64,000 bases of DNA. It comes from an uncultured Bacteroidales bacterium (GTDB lineage: Bacteria > Bacteroidota > Bacteroidia > Bacteroidales > F082). Below are positions 25,109 to 35,342 of this stretch, in pieces. Position 1 is the stretch's first letter, and every line of letters starts with the position of its first letter. The stretch covers positions 76,707 to 140,706 of the forward strand of contig CALCYT010000040.1 in assembly GCA_937906455.1 (NCBI GenBank), written 5' to 3'. The position numbers and the translations under genes were made by a program. The notes beneath the pieces were generated by a model that made no database searches, had not been told where the DNA came from, and saw only the letters and a program-made list of their open reading frames with translations.

Positions 25109-28100
25109 TTATTTTTCATCATTTTCAGTGACAAGCGGAACACGTTTTATTTTTATTTCATCACCAAGATAAACGAGATAGCCCTTAATCTCTTGATTTC
25201 CATTCATTTGCATCAACGCAGACATATAGTCTCGCAATTGGTTAAAGTACTCGTCATGTTCTTTGCCGGTCTTATAATCAATCAAAATAACGCCGTTTTG
25301 AGTCTCCGCATATCTGTCGGGACGTATTATTCTGCCATCGTGAGTATGAATATCCATCTCGTTTTTCACGATGGCGTCATCAGAAAACGCAGGTTTAAGT
25401 TCCGGAATATCAGTCACTTTACGGAAAGTGTCGAGAAGTTTCAAAGCCTGTTCCTTGTCGATTGTCCCGTCGTTGACGTAAGGGCGCAACGCTCTCTCGG
25501 CGTCGTCGATTGTCTTGATATGCGACAGTATCTGATGAACTAAAGAGCCCCATTCATCCGGCATGAACGTGCCTTTTTCAGCCCAAATCATAGTCGGGTC
25601 AGGGTCAACCGTGAGTTTTTCAAACCAGTTGATTGTAGCAGGAAGAGTGTCGTTGTCTTTTGACTCTAAAATCTCCACACCATTGTTTTTTATGGTTTTC
25701 TCTTTGATATTCAATAAGGTAGCAGTGATATTTCCATAGTAATACGATGTCATCTCCTCGCCTTCCACAACTTCAAATTCATTTTTTTTCACAAAATAAT
25801 CGTCAAAGCCAAAGTCTTCACCATCATCTCTAACATGTTGAATATCAAGATTATCCAAAAAGAAATCAGTAAAGAGGTTATAACTGTTGTCCGATTTCTC
25901 CGAAGGTTTTTTATCGTTGGTATAGACAAAAAGCATATCTTTGGCACGTGTCATAGCGACGTACATGATGTCGAGCACATCGAGTTTTGTCTTGTTTTCC
26001 TCGTTTTTCACAAGATATTCATATTTAGTGCCAAGGAGTTTTTCTTTGGATAGTTTCAACAAAAAAGCGTCGAGATAAGGGATGCCTTCAGTGTCTTCAT
26101 TATCAGCGCATTGCATCCAAATCTCGTTTTGGGTGAACTTTGCGTTCAAGGCAGTGTCGGCGTATGGATATAGCACCACCTTGAATTCCAGACCTTTAGC
26201 CTTATGAATCGTCATTATGTTGACGCAGTCGAGGTCACCTGTGATTTGCACCGCAAGTTTCGATTTTTTCTTATCCCAAAACTCCAGAAAATCACCGATT
26301 CCTGCACTATGACGGCTCTGCCATTCATAAATCATGTTCATGAAATATTGCAGGAAGACATCTTCTAAAACATTGAAATTGTATGACTTACATATTTGGA
26401 TACACAAGTCATAAATGTTGTATGAGGCATTTAAGGCATTAAATCCGCTTTGCGGAGCGTCTTCGCATCCGGTCTTCGCCGAATAGAACCCTAAAGCCAT
26501 TTTTGTCACCGGATTTTTGTCATCGACCATGAGACTCAATGTGTTAACAATCATCTGAACCTTGTCGGATGACTGCAACAGCACCGATTCGGCCGACAGC
26601 ACCTCGATACCGTTTGCGACAAGATGATTTGCGATGTCGGCACCGTCGTTATTGGAACGCACCAATATTGTAATATCCTTATAATCAATGCCTTGACTAT
26701 GCAAATCGATAATTCGCCTTACTATTGCGTCTTTGACTTTATCCTTGTAATCGGCGGTTTTCATTTCGCCGTGAAACACCTCCACCGACACGAAACCGTC
26801 AGGTTTTTGAGTGTCGTAAATTTGCTCGGCATCATTATAAACATCCGTGAAGTTCAGGAAACGCCCAGCAAAGCGGAAGAAAGTGTTGTTGAACTTGATT
26901 ACATTTTTTGAGGAGCGGTAATTAGTTCCGAGCGTCATTTTTTGCGCTGAGTTTTCAAACTGCGCCTCACAACGCGCTCCGAACTCACCTTCGGGACGTT
27001 TGTAAATCCTTGGCAGCTTGATGATTTGCTCCACCTCGCCGCTACGGAACCGGTAAATGGACTGTTTGGCGTCGCCTACAATCATGTTCTTGTTGCCAAA
27101 CGAGAGGCTGTTTTCCATCAACGGGAGGAAATTCTGCCATTGTAGCACCGAGGTGTCCTGAAACTCATCAATGAAATAATGCTTGTATTTCTCGCCTATC
27201 CTCTCGTATATAAAAGGCACCGAGCAGTCGCCCAGAATGTCGGAGATGCGCTTGTTGAACTCAGAGATATGCACCTGCGAGGTCTCGGCTACAAACTCCC
27301 TGATAAGCTCAAAGATATGGTTACGCAAGACGTACAAATACAAGTCTTTTTCAATGATTTCAAACACTAACTTCTTTGAATACAACGACTTATATTGTAC
27401 AACTGCGTCGGCATAAACCGCAACGATGGAACAATCGGTGATATGGCTTTTTGCATCGTTCCAGCGTTTCTCGCCGCTCAGAATCTTGTCGATGGTGGCG
27501 GTGGTGACAACGCTTTTCCCCTCCTGAATCTTCTTTTTCACCGACGGCAGTCCTGTTTTAGCCTTGCCGTTATAATCAATGTCGGTGATTCCAAGACGAT
27601 TCTCTTCTGCTTCTATATCTTTGACAATCAACGATAAAGCTTCATTTATCCTTTCGTTTTCAGTATGGACATATTGCTTTATTGTTTTATATTTTTCTTC
27701 ATCCAAGTCGATGAAATTCTTGTAGTTGCCTTTACGGTAGGCGTCTTCTGAAAGTAGTTTCTCGATATATTCGCCGATAAGTTTTTTGACGTTCCAGGAG
27801 GTCTCCTCCGAGAGGTTAAACTCCACAAATTCCGACAGGATCTTGGTTATGAACTTGTTTTTTCCAATCTCGTCGGAGAGCCTTTGGATTATTTCATCGA
27901 TAAGGTCGTCGTTATCGAGAATCACCGAGTATTGTCCGGGCAAATCGAGTTCCCGCGCGAAGCTGCGTGAAAGCCGTTGCACGAAGCTGTCGATAGTACA
28001 CACAGCCATATCGCTATAGTTATGTAAGATACTGATATACAGTCTCTTAGCCCGAATTATAAGTTCACTCTCCTGTATTCTCAGCTCATCCAAAAGATAC

Positions 28101-28342
28101 GCCCTCATTTGTTTTATGTCGCCATCTGCGGAGCCTTCACTGATGCCGAGAAGGAAGCGTAAAATCTTGGCTTTCATCTCGTTAGCGGCTTTATTGGTAA
28201 ACGTCACAGCCAGAATCTCGCGGTAAGCGTCGGTATTATCGCCCAAACACAAGGTGAGATATTCCTTCACTATGGTGAAGGTCTTGCCGGAGCCTGCCGA
28301 GGCTTTGTATATTTTGAAAGGCTTATTTTGAGGGCTGTTCAT
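25109..28342 (-). CDS. addA: AddA-like UvrD/RecB-type helicase-nuclease
   Basis: A 1077-residue SF1A helicase. Motifs in order: Walker A KASAGSGKTFT (residues 13-23), DEFQDTSVLQW, GDAKQSIYRFR, LGTNYRSS, TIHKAKGLEFKVV and AMTRAKDML. A C-terminal PD-(D/E)XK nuclease region follows with RPDRYAE and LIDYKTGKEHDEYF. This is the helicase-nuclease subunit of an AddAB/RecBCD-like complex that resects double-strand breaks. The AddB-like partner is not in the window, and the upstream neighbour is tamB, which it overlaps by 20 bases. The symbol is by similarity of architecture; RecB-like is the alternative name. Confidence 0.88.
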   Translation of the reverse strand: MNSPQNKPFKIYKASAGSGKTFTIVKEYLTLCLGDNTDAYREILAVTFTNKAANEMKAKILRFLLGISEGSADGDIKQMRAYLLDELRIQESELIIRAKRLYISILHNYSDMAVCTIDSFVQRLSRSFARELDLPGQYSVILDNDDLIDEIIQRLSDEIGKNKFITKILSEFVEFNLSEETSWNVKKLIGEYIEKLLSEDAYRKGNYKNFIDLDEEKYKTIKQYVHTENERINEALSLIVKDIEAEENRLGITDIDYNGKAKTGLPSVKKKIQEGKSVVTTATIDKILSGEKRWNDAKSHITDCSIVAVYADAVVQYKSLYSKKLVFEIIEKDLYLYVLRNHIFELIREFVAETSQVHISEFNKRISDILGDCSVPFIYERIGEKYKHYFIDEFQDTSVLQWQNFLPLMENSLSFGNKNMIVGDAKQSIYRFRSGEVEQIIKLPRIYKRPEGEFGARCEAQFENSAQKMTLGTNYRSSKNVIKFNNTFFRFAGRFLNFTDVYNDAEQIYDTQKPDGFVSVEVFHGEMKTADYKDKVKDAIVRRIIDLHSQGIDYKDITILVRSNNDGADIANHLVANGIEVLSAESVLLQSSDKVQMIVNTLSLMVDDKNPVTKMALGFYSAKTGCEDAPQSGFNALNASYNIYDLCIQICKSYNFNVLEDVFLQYFMNMIYEWQSRHSAGIGDFLEFWDKKKSKLAVQITGDLDCVNIMTIHKAKGLEFKVVLYPYADTALNAKFTQNEIWMQCADNEDTEGIPYLDAFLLKLSKEKLLGTKYEYLVKNEENKTKLDVLDIMYVAMTRAKDMLFVYTNDKKPSEKSDNSYNLFTDFFLDNLDIQHVRDDGEDFGFDDYFVKKNEFEVVEGEEMTSYYYGNITATLLNIKEKTIKNNGVEILESKDNDTLPATINWFEKLTVDPDPTMIWAEKGTFMPDEWGSLVHQILSHIKTIDDAERALRPYVNDGTIDKEQALKLLDTFRKVTDIPELKPAFSDDAIVKNEMDIHTHDGRIIRPDRYAETQNGVILIDYKTGKEHDEYFNQLRDYMSALMQMNGNQEIKGYLVYLGDEIKIKRVPLVTENDEK

Positions 28343-31300
28343 TGTTTTTTCTTGTCTTTTTCTTGTTTTTCTTATTTGATGTGAACACTTCCCTCAAATT
28401 GTCGAAGCTTTGTGAGAATGAGATACCAATGCCTTGCGTGAAGTCGGAGTAGTTTTCAAACGAATAATAGTAGTAATTATTTTTGATATTTGTGTGATTA
28501 TAAGCCTTAAAGCTCCATCGTTTCGACAAGCGCCATGTCAAATCGACATCACCGACGATATTGTTGGCGTTGCTTGCGTCGCTCTTACTGCCTCTTATGA
28601 CACCGAAATTGCCTTCAATGGTCAGACGGTCGTCAAAAAGCTGTGTTGACAGCGACACCTCTATCTCTTCGTTAGTGAGCTGGTCGTTAGGCGTGTAGTT
28701 TATACCTATGTCGAAATCCTTTGACAGCATTGACAGCAGGTTGCTCAGCTGTGATGTGATGACGCTGTAGCCCGCCGTGGTGCCGATTCTGCTGATATTG
28801 CTTTCGGCATTGTAGGCGAACGAGCCGAACATCATGAGTGACAGCACTTGTTGTGCCATCACCCCTTGGTTTGTGGTGTCAATTACTGAAAACACAAGGG
28901 TTTTGGTGTCTTCTTTCACGTTAGGAAGCTCAAGTCCGAATGTTATTGTCGGATTCATCAGTTTGTCGGACAGCCTTATGATGCAGTCAACATTGATATT
29001 GTTTGTCAGGGCGGTGGAGTCAACGGCGGCGGTGCCGAGCGAGGTTAGCGACGACTTTGTCCTATAAACGCCCACGATGTCAACATCCGCGTCGGCGGGG
29101 TCGCCGGTCCAACGCAATGTGCCTCCGTTACGCAGCGTGAATGTCCGTTTCATCATTTCGAGAGAGAAATTAAATGCGCCGCTCGTGATGATATAATCGC
29201 CACGAAGCTCGAAATCGCCTGACGCCACACCTATATTAACATTGCCGTTGCCTCGCGCATTGATGCTTCCGATGTTTTGAGGCAGGTATATATTCATGAC
29301 GGCGTCGGAGTTGACAGCAGCGTTGAGGTTTAGTGTGAACTCTCGCTCATCGTCTTCTATCTCCGGGACTATTGCCTCCACGACGGTATCCGACACTTCT
29401 GTCGTTTGCACGAACACCACAAAATCGTTATCCACCGAGGCAGTGCCGGACAACGGTATCTCTATCAGGGTGCCTTTTTTCGACACCGCGTCGATGTCAA
29501 GGATGACGTCGTTGGCGGGTCCGCTCAGTCTCACGGTGCCGTCGGCGACAGCCGTGCCGTAGAAACCATCAGCCCTGTCAGCAGGTATATTCAGCGCGAA
29601 GAAGTCGTTGCATGTCATGTCCAAATCGAAGCTGAAATCCTTAAAATAGTTATGGTTTATTACGCCGTTAAGTATCGCCACGTTGCCTATGGTGTCGTTG
29701 AGTCGGATGCTGTCAAACACTATCTTGTTTTCACGCAGACTGACTTTATCGGACAGCGAGTAATAAGTATTCAGGTAGTTAATCTGGCAGCCTGCGTTGT
29801 TAAATTTCACGTCGCCCACACATACAGGCTCCGACAAGGATCCCGCAATTTTTATTTTGCCGCTTGCGAGTCCGCTGACGCGCGACACAGCGGAGGTTAA
29901 GAACGGTGACAATGTCCCGAGTTTGAAGTCGTCGATCATCACATCGAAACGCAAATCATTTTTACGCTTACGCGGATAATAATAACCCATAAGACCCGCC
30001 GTCTCGTGCCGATCGTCGCCCGACAAGCTGTTATACACATCTATGTTGATGAAGATAGACTCGTCGGGGTCGTGCCATTTCGCGGTGGCTCTCACCTCGC
30101 CTATCTCTTGTCCGTTGAGGTAACACCGGTCCAGATTGATGTCAGACGAGAACGAGAAATTCTCATTAAGACCCGAAAAACCGACAAATCCGTTGAGTAA
30201 GCCGTCAAAATCAATTTTGTTTGCCGCAGTGATGAAATCGAAATCGGAGAAATCGACATTATGGAACTGTGCATACAAAGTGTCGGAATCATCGTTTGGA
30301 AACATCCCGTGTACGGCGATTTGCTGACGGTCGGTATAGAGCGTCAGATTGCTGAATTCCGTGCCCGACTTCCTGAAATCTATGCTACAGTCGGGATGCA
30401 GATGCCACACCGTGTCATTAATCCTGATGCTTTCCGTATCGAGCGACAGCACCCCTCCCGACGGGGCATGCGGCACAAACACGGACTTGATGTCAAGTTT
30501 ATTGTGGTCATCCTCGTCATCGTCGTCCCATTTCAGGTTAATGTCAACCTTGTCGTCACCGAAACGCGACAAAAGCATGAAGTTCTCAATGCTTATCGGG
30601 TCGGGGTTGTTTTCTGTGGTGTCACGTAAAATGATATCCTCTATGATGACTCTCGACGTAAACTCATCGAATTTAGCGGTGTTTTTAATGTCTATATTCT
30701 TGAATTTCAATCCATTAAGCCACACTTCCGGTGATTCTACGGCAGAACCGTGATAAGCTATGCCGTCGGTGTAAGTGGCATTGACGGTCGTGCCTTTGCC
30801 GATATAAAGAGAGGGGGCAAACAGCTTTGTCAGCGTCCTCGTATCCTTAAAATTCATCGACAGCCAGAAGTCTTGTTTATGATTGTCAGGCACGGTGTTT
30901 TCAAACCATCCGGGCATATTCACATATCTCTTGGCGGTGTTAGCCAAGGCATTGCCCAATGTCTTGAAGTTGACGATTCCTGCACTGTTGAAATCGAAGA
31001 AATCGCATTCAACGTTTATTTCCTTGACACCGTTATTCATCTGCACACTCGCATTGAAATCGTTCATCACGAACTCTTCCCCGTTGAAATACTTCAGCTT
31101 GTCGATTTTCAGCGAGCCCGTGATATTATCAATGTCATTACCGCTGAAATCGCAATGTATGTTCGATGACAGAATCATAATGCTATCATTATCAAGGAGA
31201 TGCAACTTAACAAGGTCAATGTGTCTTATTTTGGAATTGATGCTGTAAGTGGGTGTTTCGCCATGCAAATCGGCAATTGACGAAAGGTTGACTTGCAGAT

Positions 31301-32807
31301 ATGGATGTTTAATTTTTGTCTGCGCTATAAATCTCTGGTTTTCAAAAACACCATTTATATTTAAGTTATCGAATTTGTTACCATATAATTTCAGTTCGGA
31401 AACATGTACATCTGCTTCAAAATCAGTATCTTTCACCTCAAGGCCATTGCCGTACATATCAATTTGAAAAGATGCCGATGCACCTTCGTCAACGCCAAGC
31501 AAGTCCTTGAGAATCATATTGTTGACATCAATTTTAAAGGCATAACCTGAATTTTCGGTGATATTTAGATAAATGTCCGCGTTAATGTCGCCCATCTCCG
31601 TCAAGGCGGAGAACTGTGTCTTGAAATCTCTGGGGTAGCCCTGATAACTGCCTTTGAGAGTATATCTGCCAATCGCACCCAGCATGTCAGGAAGCGGGAT
31701 TGTACCTGATTCTATCGGTATCGCGAAGTTTTTCGTATCCTCGTACGACGACTCCAGACTTCTCAGGTTCATATCAATGTAAGTGTCAAAGAATTCTGGC
31801 AATCCTATGAAAGTAATATCGGCGTCGATATGTGAATTGTCAGCGAAGTCGGCCACGAAGTTCTTTACGGTGAAATCGCTCACCGTCCCGTCATAATAGG
31901 CGGTGAACCGGAATTTGTCGGGCATTTTATCGAGAACCCATGAGAAATATCTTATATCGCTGAGTTTCAGCACCGATGGTCTGATGTCGCCTATAATACG
32001 CACTGAATCGACAAAAGAGTAATAAGCACTTGAATTGTTATACTCAAGGCGGAAGTCAAGGTCAACTTTCGACTCGTTGGTCTCAAGAATCAGGTTGTCA
32101 ATATTAAGTGATTTCTCGCAAAACAGCACGTTGCCGCTTGCTTTGTCAAGCACCAGTCCGCATTTGTCAATCCCTTTGAGGGAATGCACCTCGCCGAGTA
32201 CGGAGTCCTGCCGCACCTCCAGATTGCTGAAAACGCCGTATATGCTGTCGATGTCGATATGTGAATAGTCCATACTGAGCTTTTCGGGATGGTCTGTGTT
32301 TTGGTTCCAATATATCACATGTCCGTTGTCAAGTGTCATCTCGTCAACCTTCAGATGGAAGGCCTTTTTGTCATTTTGTTTTCCCTTATTGTTTCCGACT
32401 TCGAGATACGACAGCATGTCATTCAGGTTAAGTTTTTTGTCACCTTCATATTTCACAAGTCTTCCGAGGACGTCTTTAAAATATATTCTTTTTACTCTGA
32501 TGTCGTCGGGTCTCATTGTGGGGCTGAATTTCGCGTCGAGTCGGCCCACGAAAAACATAGGGTATCCGTCCAGGTCGTTGATTTGCATATCTTCTATGCA
32601 CACCTCAAGTTTTTCTGTGATATAAAACGTCCTGATTTTCACGTCGGTATGCAGTCGTTCCGACAGCTCGCCGGCGAGCAGACGAGCCATCATACTCTGC
32701 GCGGTGACGTCACGGAAAGCCGCCACGAGGCTTGCCATGAGAGCAAAAATTATCACAAAGACAATTAAAATGCCGTGTATAATATTCTTTTTTGTACCTT
32801 TGCGCAT
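28323..32807 (-). CDS. tamB: TamB/DUF490 translocation and assembly module protein
   Basis: A 1494-residue protein with one N-terminal membrane anchor (about residues 10-30, GILIVFVIIFALMASLVAAF). It has a very long beta-rich body with repeating Asn/Asp-rich strands as in AsmA/TamB bridges, and a C-terminal DUF490 domain (about 1150-1450) with DVDIVGVYRTKSSL and the late FGSFAYN segment. TamB-like proteins span the periplasm and help outer-membrane lipid transport or protein assembly. A basic Lys-rich tail ends the protein. The start lies 12 bases from the divergent tsaD start, so the tsaD promoter lies at its 5' end. A possible promoter is inside tsaD (33012-33019). Confidence 0.9.
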   Translation of the reverse strand: MRKGTKKNIIHGILIVFVIIFALMASLVAAFRDVTAQSMMARLLAGELSERLHTDVKIRTFYITEKLEVCIEDMQINDLDGYPMFFVGRLDAKFSPTMRPDDIRVKRIYFKDVLGRLVKYEGDKKLNLNDMLSYLEVGNNKGKQNDKKAFHLKVDEMTLDNGHVIYWNQNTDHPEKLSMDYSHIDIDSIYGVFSNLEVRQDSVLGEVHSLKGIDKCGLVLDKASGNVLFCEKSLNIDNLILETNESKVDLDFRLEYNNSSAYYSFVDSVRIIGDIRPSVLKLSDIRYFSWVLDKMPDKFRFTAYYDGTVSDFTVKNFVADFADNSHIDADITFIGLPEFFDTYIDMNLRSLESSYEDTKNFAIPIESGTIPLPDMLGAIGRYTLKGSYQGYPRDFKTQFSALTEMGDINADIYLNITENSGYAFKIDVNNMILKDLLGVDEGASASFQIDMYGNGLEVKDTDFEADVHVSELKLYGNKFDNLNINGVFENQRFIAQTKIKHPYLQVNLSSIADLHGETPTYSINSKIRHIDLVKLHLLDNDSIMILSSNIHCDFSGNDIDNITGSLKIDKLKYFNGEEFVMNDFNASVQMNNGVKEINVECDFFDFNSAGIVNFKTLGNALANTAKRYVNMPGWFENTVPDNHKQDFWLSMNFKDTRTLTKLFAPSLYIGKGTTVNATYTDGIAYHGSAVESPEVWLNGLKFKNIDIKNTAKFDEFTSRVIIEDIILRDTTENNPDPISIENFMLLSRFGDDKVDINLKWDDDDEDDHNKLDIKSVFVPHAPSGGVLSLDTESIRINDTVWHLHPDCSIDFRKSGTEFSNLTLYTDRQQIAVHGMFPNDDSDTLYAQFHNVDFSDFDFITAANKIDFDGLLNGFVGFSGLNENFSFSSDINLDRCYLNGQEIGEVRATAKWHDPDESIFINIDVYNSLSGDDRHETAGLMGYYYPRKRKNDLRFDVMIDDFKLGTLSPFLTSAVSRVSGLASGKIKIAGSLSEPVCVGDVKFNNAGCQINYLNTYYSLSDKVSLRENKIVFDSIRLNDTIGNVAILNGVINHNYFKDFSFDLDMTCNDFFALNIPADRADGFYGTAVADGTVRLSGPANDVILDIDAVSKKGTLIEIPLSGTASVDNDFVVFVQTTEVSDTVVEAIVPEIEDDEREFTLNLNAAVNSDAVMNIYLPQNIGSINARGNGNVNIGVASGDFELRGDYIITSGAFNFSLEMMKRTFTLRNGGTLRWTGDPADADVDIVGVYRTKSSLTSLGTAAVDSTALTNNINVDCIIRLSDKLMNPTITFGLELPNVKEDTKTLVFSVIDTTNQGVMAQQVLSLMMFGSFAYNAESNISRIGTTAGYSVITSQLSNLLSMLSKDFDIGINYTPNDQLTNEEIEVSLSTQLFDDRLTIEGNFGVIRGSKSDASNANNIVGDVDLTWRLSKRWSFKAYNHTNIKNNYYYYSFENYSDFTQGIGISFSQSFDNLREVFTSNKKNKKKTRKNNEQPSK
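32795..32802 (+). promoter_or_regulatory. -7 box for tsaD
   Basis: TACCTTTG matches TAnnTTTG and lies 17 bases before the ATG at 32820. The expected leader is about 11 bases. The core lies just upstream of the divergent tamB start codon (32805-32807). Confidence 0.6.
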
Positions 32808-32819
32808 TCTTTTTATGAT

Positions 32820-33842
32820 ATGAACGAATACATTTTAGCCATCGAATCATCGTGTGATGACACCTCTGCGGCTGTCCTCAGAGGCACGACAGTCTTGTCG
32901 AATGTCATTGCTAATCAAGAGGTTCACCGCCAATATGGGGGTGTCATACCCGAGCTTGCGTCGCGTGCGCACCAACAGAATATCATCCCTGTTGTTGACG
33001 CCGCAATTAAGCAAGCAAATATACAAAAAAAACAAATAAGTGCAATTTCTTTTACGCGCGGACCCGGACTTTTAGGTTCTTTGCTCGTAGGCACCTCATT
33101 TTCAAAGGCTTTCGCTCTTGCGATGAACATCCCAATGATTGAAATTAATCATACCAACGGGCATGTTTTGGCACTTTTTGCGCAGGAACCTGACGCTCCG
33201 ACGCCTGTCCCGACCTTTCCTTTTCTCTGTCTGACGGTGTCGGGCGGTCACACCCAGATAATGAAAGTCAATGATTATTTCGACCTTGAGATTTTGGGCA
33301 AGACCATCGATGACGCTGCCGGCGAGGCCTTCGACAAGACGGCGAAAATCATGGGGCTCGGATATCCCGGAGGTCCGATAATCAACAGGTTGGCCAAAGA
33401 AGGCAATCCCGATGCGTTTCATTTCAGCAAGCCTCACATCCCGGGTTATGACTACAGTTTCAGCGGACTGAAGACGAGTTTCCTTTATTTCCTGCGCGAC
33501 AAACTCAAGGAAAACGAGAACTTCATCGAGGAGAACAAAGCCGATTTGTGTGCATCCATACAGAAAGATATCATCGACACGCTGATGAAGAAGCTCATCA
33601 AGGCGGCCAAAGACACCGGCATCAGGCAGGTCGCGATAGCCGGCGGCGTGTCGGCAAACACAGGGCTTCAGGAGGCCTTGCAAACCGCCGGCAAAAAGTA
33701 TCACTGGGAGGTGTTTATACCGAAATTCAAGTTCAGCACCGACAACGCGGCGATGATTGGCGTGGCAGGCTATCTCAAATACCTGAGAGGCGAATTCGGC
33801 ACCCAGGATATGACACCGTATGCCAGGACGGCTTTGAGATAG
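32820..33842 (+). CDS. tsaD: tRNA N6-adenosine threonylcarbamoyltransferase TsaD
   Basis: The start at 32820 gives the conserved N-terminus MNEYILAIESSCDDTSAA; an upstream in-frame ATG would precede the promoter. The 340-residue protein has the ASKHA-fold motifs, the metal ligands His111 and His115 (NHTNGH), the LTVSGGHTQ loop, GLGYPGGP, and the C-terminal FSTDNAAMIGVAGYL. TsaD transfers the threonylcarbamoyl group, made by TsaC, onto A37 of tRNAs reading ANN codons. TsaC is encoded at 48679-49290 in this window; TsaB and TsaE were not seen. A heptanucleotide array begins right after the stop. Confidence 0.97.
   Translation: MNEYILAIESSCDDTSAAVLRGTTVLSNVIANQEVHRQYGGVIPELASRAHQQNIIPVVDAAIKQANIQKKQISAISFTRGPGLLGSLLVGTSFSKAFALAMNIPMIEINHTNGHVLALFAQEPDAPTPVPTFPFLCLTVSGGHTQIMKVNDYFDLEILGKTIDDAAGEAFDKTAKIMGLGYPGGPIINRLAKEGNPDAFHFSKPHIPGYDYSFSGLKTSFLYFLRDKLKENENFIEENKADLCASIQKDIIDTLMKKLIKAAKDTGIRQVAIAGGVSANTGLQEALQTAGKKYHWEVFIPKFKFSTDNAAMIGVAGYLKYLRGEFGTQDMTPYARTALR
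33012..33019 (-). promoter_or_regulatory. Possible tamB promoter inside tsaD
   Basis: Plus-strand CAAATATA reads TATATTTG on the minus strand. It would give a leader of about 200 bases antisense to the 5' part of tsaD. A weak call, based on the box alone and on no closer match being seen. Confidence 0.25.
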
Positions 33843-33901
33843 TTGAGAGTTGAGAGTTTAGAGTTGAGAGTTTAGAGTAGTTTTTAGTTGAAAGTTGAAA
33901 G
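33843..33901. repeat. Degenerate GAGAGTT/GAGTTTA heptanucleotide array
   Basis: Mixed seven-base units (GAGAGTT, GAGTTTA, then GAAAGTT variants) begin immediately after the tsaD stop codon and run to just before the dGTPase start. Confidence 0.8.
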
Positions 33902-33916
33902 TGTTAATTATTGAGT

Positions 33917-35239
33917 ATGAATTGGGAACAGTTATTATCAGCAAAACGTGAATCTCGGGCACAGAGTGTAGCCGACATCAGAAACGAGTTTCAGAGAGAT
34001 TATGACCGCATCATCTTCTCCAACATCTTCCATCGTCTGCAAAACAAGACTCAGGTCTTCCCTCTGCCAGGCGCTAAGCTCGTGCATAACCGATTGACGC
34101 ACAGCCTCGAAGTGGCAAGCGTCGGACGTTCCATAGCACGTAAGGTGTCGAAGTTCCTCATCGAGAAATACGGCAACGACTTCCACGAGGTGATATACGA
34201 TATCGACACCATAGTGTCCACCGCTTGTCTCGCCCACGACCTCGGCAACCCGCCTTTCGGACACTCCGGCGAGGAGACCATAAGCAGCTATTTCAAATAC
34301 GGCGCAGGTAAGTCAATGCAAGGCGAAATCCCTGAGTGTCAATGGTCTGACCTCGTCTCTTTCGAGGGTAACGCCAACGCTTTCCGACAGCTCACACACC
34401 AATTCGCAGGCCGCAGGGAAGGCGGTTTGTCGCTGACATACGCCTCGCTGGCGACCTTGATAAAATACCCTTATCCGTCATTCGGCAAAGGCGAGAGAAA
34501 GAAATACAACGTCTTCAACAGCGAGATAGGACAGTTCGTCAAGGTGATGGAAAGCTGCGGAATACCTCGTCTCGACGGCACAACGCCGATATTTGCGCGC
34601 CATCCGCTCTCGTATATGATGGAAGCCGCCGACGACATCTGCTACCTCGTCTTGGATATGGAAGACGCCCATAAACGCGGCATCATACAAACCATCGACA
34701 TCGACAAGCATTTCACGGCGTTTTTCGACCCCGACAGACCGGAGGAGTCGTGGTTTTTCGAGCGCCGCAAACATATCTTCGACACCGTCTCCGACTCCAA
34801 CGAGAGAATGGCGTTCCTACGCGCGACGGTCATCAACAAACTCGTCGATTGCGTGTCGAGAGTGTATATCGAAAACTATGACGACATCATGGCAGGGACG
34901 TTCAAAAACAGTCTCATATCTCATCTGCCCAAGCTTGAAAAAGACGCATTAGAGGAATGCAGAAGCTTCTCTGTACCAAACATTTACAAGCATCCATCGG
35001 TAGTAAAGATTGAAGTCACGGGCTATAACATCATCGGCAACCTGATGAACGAGTTTATGGATGCCATTTTGCACCCCGACAGCGGCTATCACAAACGCCT
35101 TCTGTCAATCATCCCCGACCAGTTCAAGACAGGAAACGACGACCTTTATTCAAAGATACAAGTCGTACTTGACTACATATCCAACATGACCGATTTGTAC
35201 GCCGTGCAACTTTACAAAGACCTCCGAGGCATTGAGTGA
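33917..35239 (+). CDS. dgt: Deoxyguanosinetriphosphate triphosphohydrolase (HD domain)
   Basis: ATG at 33917 (MNWEQLLSAKR) is preferred to the TTG two codons upstream. The 440-residue protein has the dGTPase N-terminus (FQRDYDRIIFSNIFHRLQNKTQV) and the HD-domain metal ligands in NRLTHSLEVA and CLAHDLGNPPFGHSGEE. It ends with a helical C-terminal domain. The enzyme hydrolyses dNTPs, classically dGTP, to the deoxynucleoside and triphosphate. No perfect -7 box was seen in the repeat-filled gap upstream, so it may be read through from tsaD. Confidence 0.93.
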   Translation: MNWEQLLSAKRESRAQSVADIRNEFQRDYDRIIFSNIFHRLQNKTQVFPLPGAKLVHNRLTHSLEVASVGRSIARKVSKFLIEKYGNDFHEVIYDIDTIVSTACLAHDLGNPPFGHSGEETISSYFKYGAGKSMQGEIPECQWSDLVSFEGNANAFRQLTHQFAGRREGGLSLTYASLATLIKYPYPSFGKGERKKYNVFNSEIGQFVKVMESCGIPRLDGTTPIFARHPLSYMMEAADDICYLVLDMEDAHKRGIIQTIDIDKHFTAFFDPDRPEESWFFERRKHIFDTVSDSNERMAFLRATVINKLVDCVSRVYIENYDDIMAGTFKNSLISHLPKLEKDALEECRSFSVPNIYKHPSVVKIEVTGYNIIGNLMNEFMDAILHPDSGYHKRLLSIIPDQFKTGNDDLYSKIQVVLDYISNMTDLYAVQLYKDLRGIE

Positions 35240-35296
35240 CGAAGGGCTTTTTGTAAAAAATATTGACTTGATTTTTTTTAATATCAAAGAAAAAGT

Positions 35297-35304
35297 TATT
35301 TTTG
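35297..35304 (+). promoter_or_regulatory. -7 box for glmS
   Basis: TATTTTTG matches TAnnTTTG, 38 bases before the glmS ATG. The AT-rich leader shows no riboswitch-like structure. Confidence 0.55.
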
Positions 35305-35342
35305 CATTTGATATGATTTTTTAACCATAAAAACAAAAAAAA

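Noticed and set aside
33102..33704. 200-codon open frame on the minus strand inside tsaD
   Set aside because: It mirrors the codon structure of a highly conserved gene and has no recognisable motif or promoter.
35240..35342. glmS ribozyme or riboswitch upstream of glmS
   Set aside because: The gap is about 100 bases, AT-rich and contains a normal -7 box; no glmS-ribozyme core was recognised.
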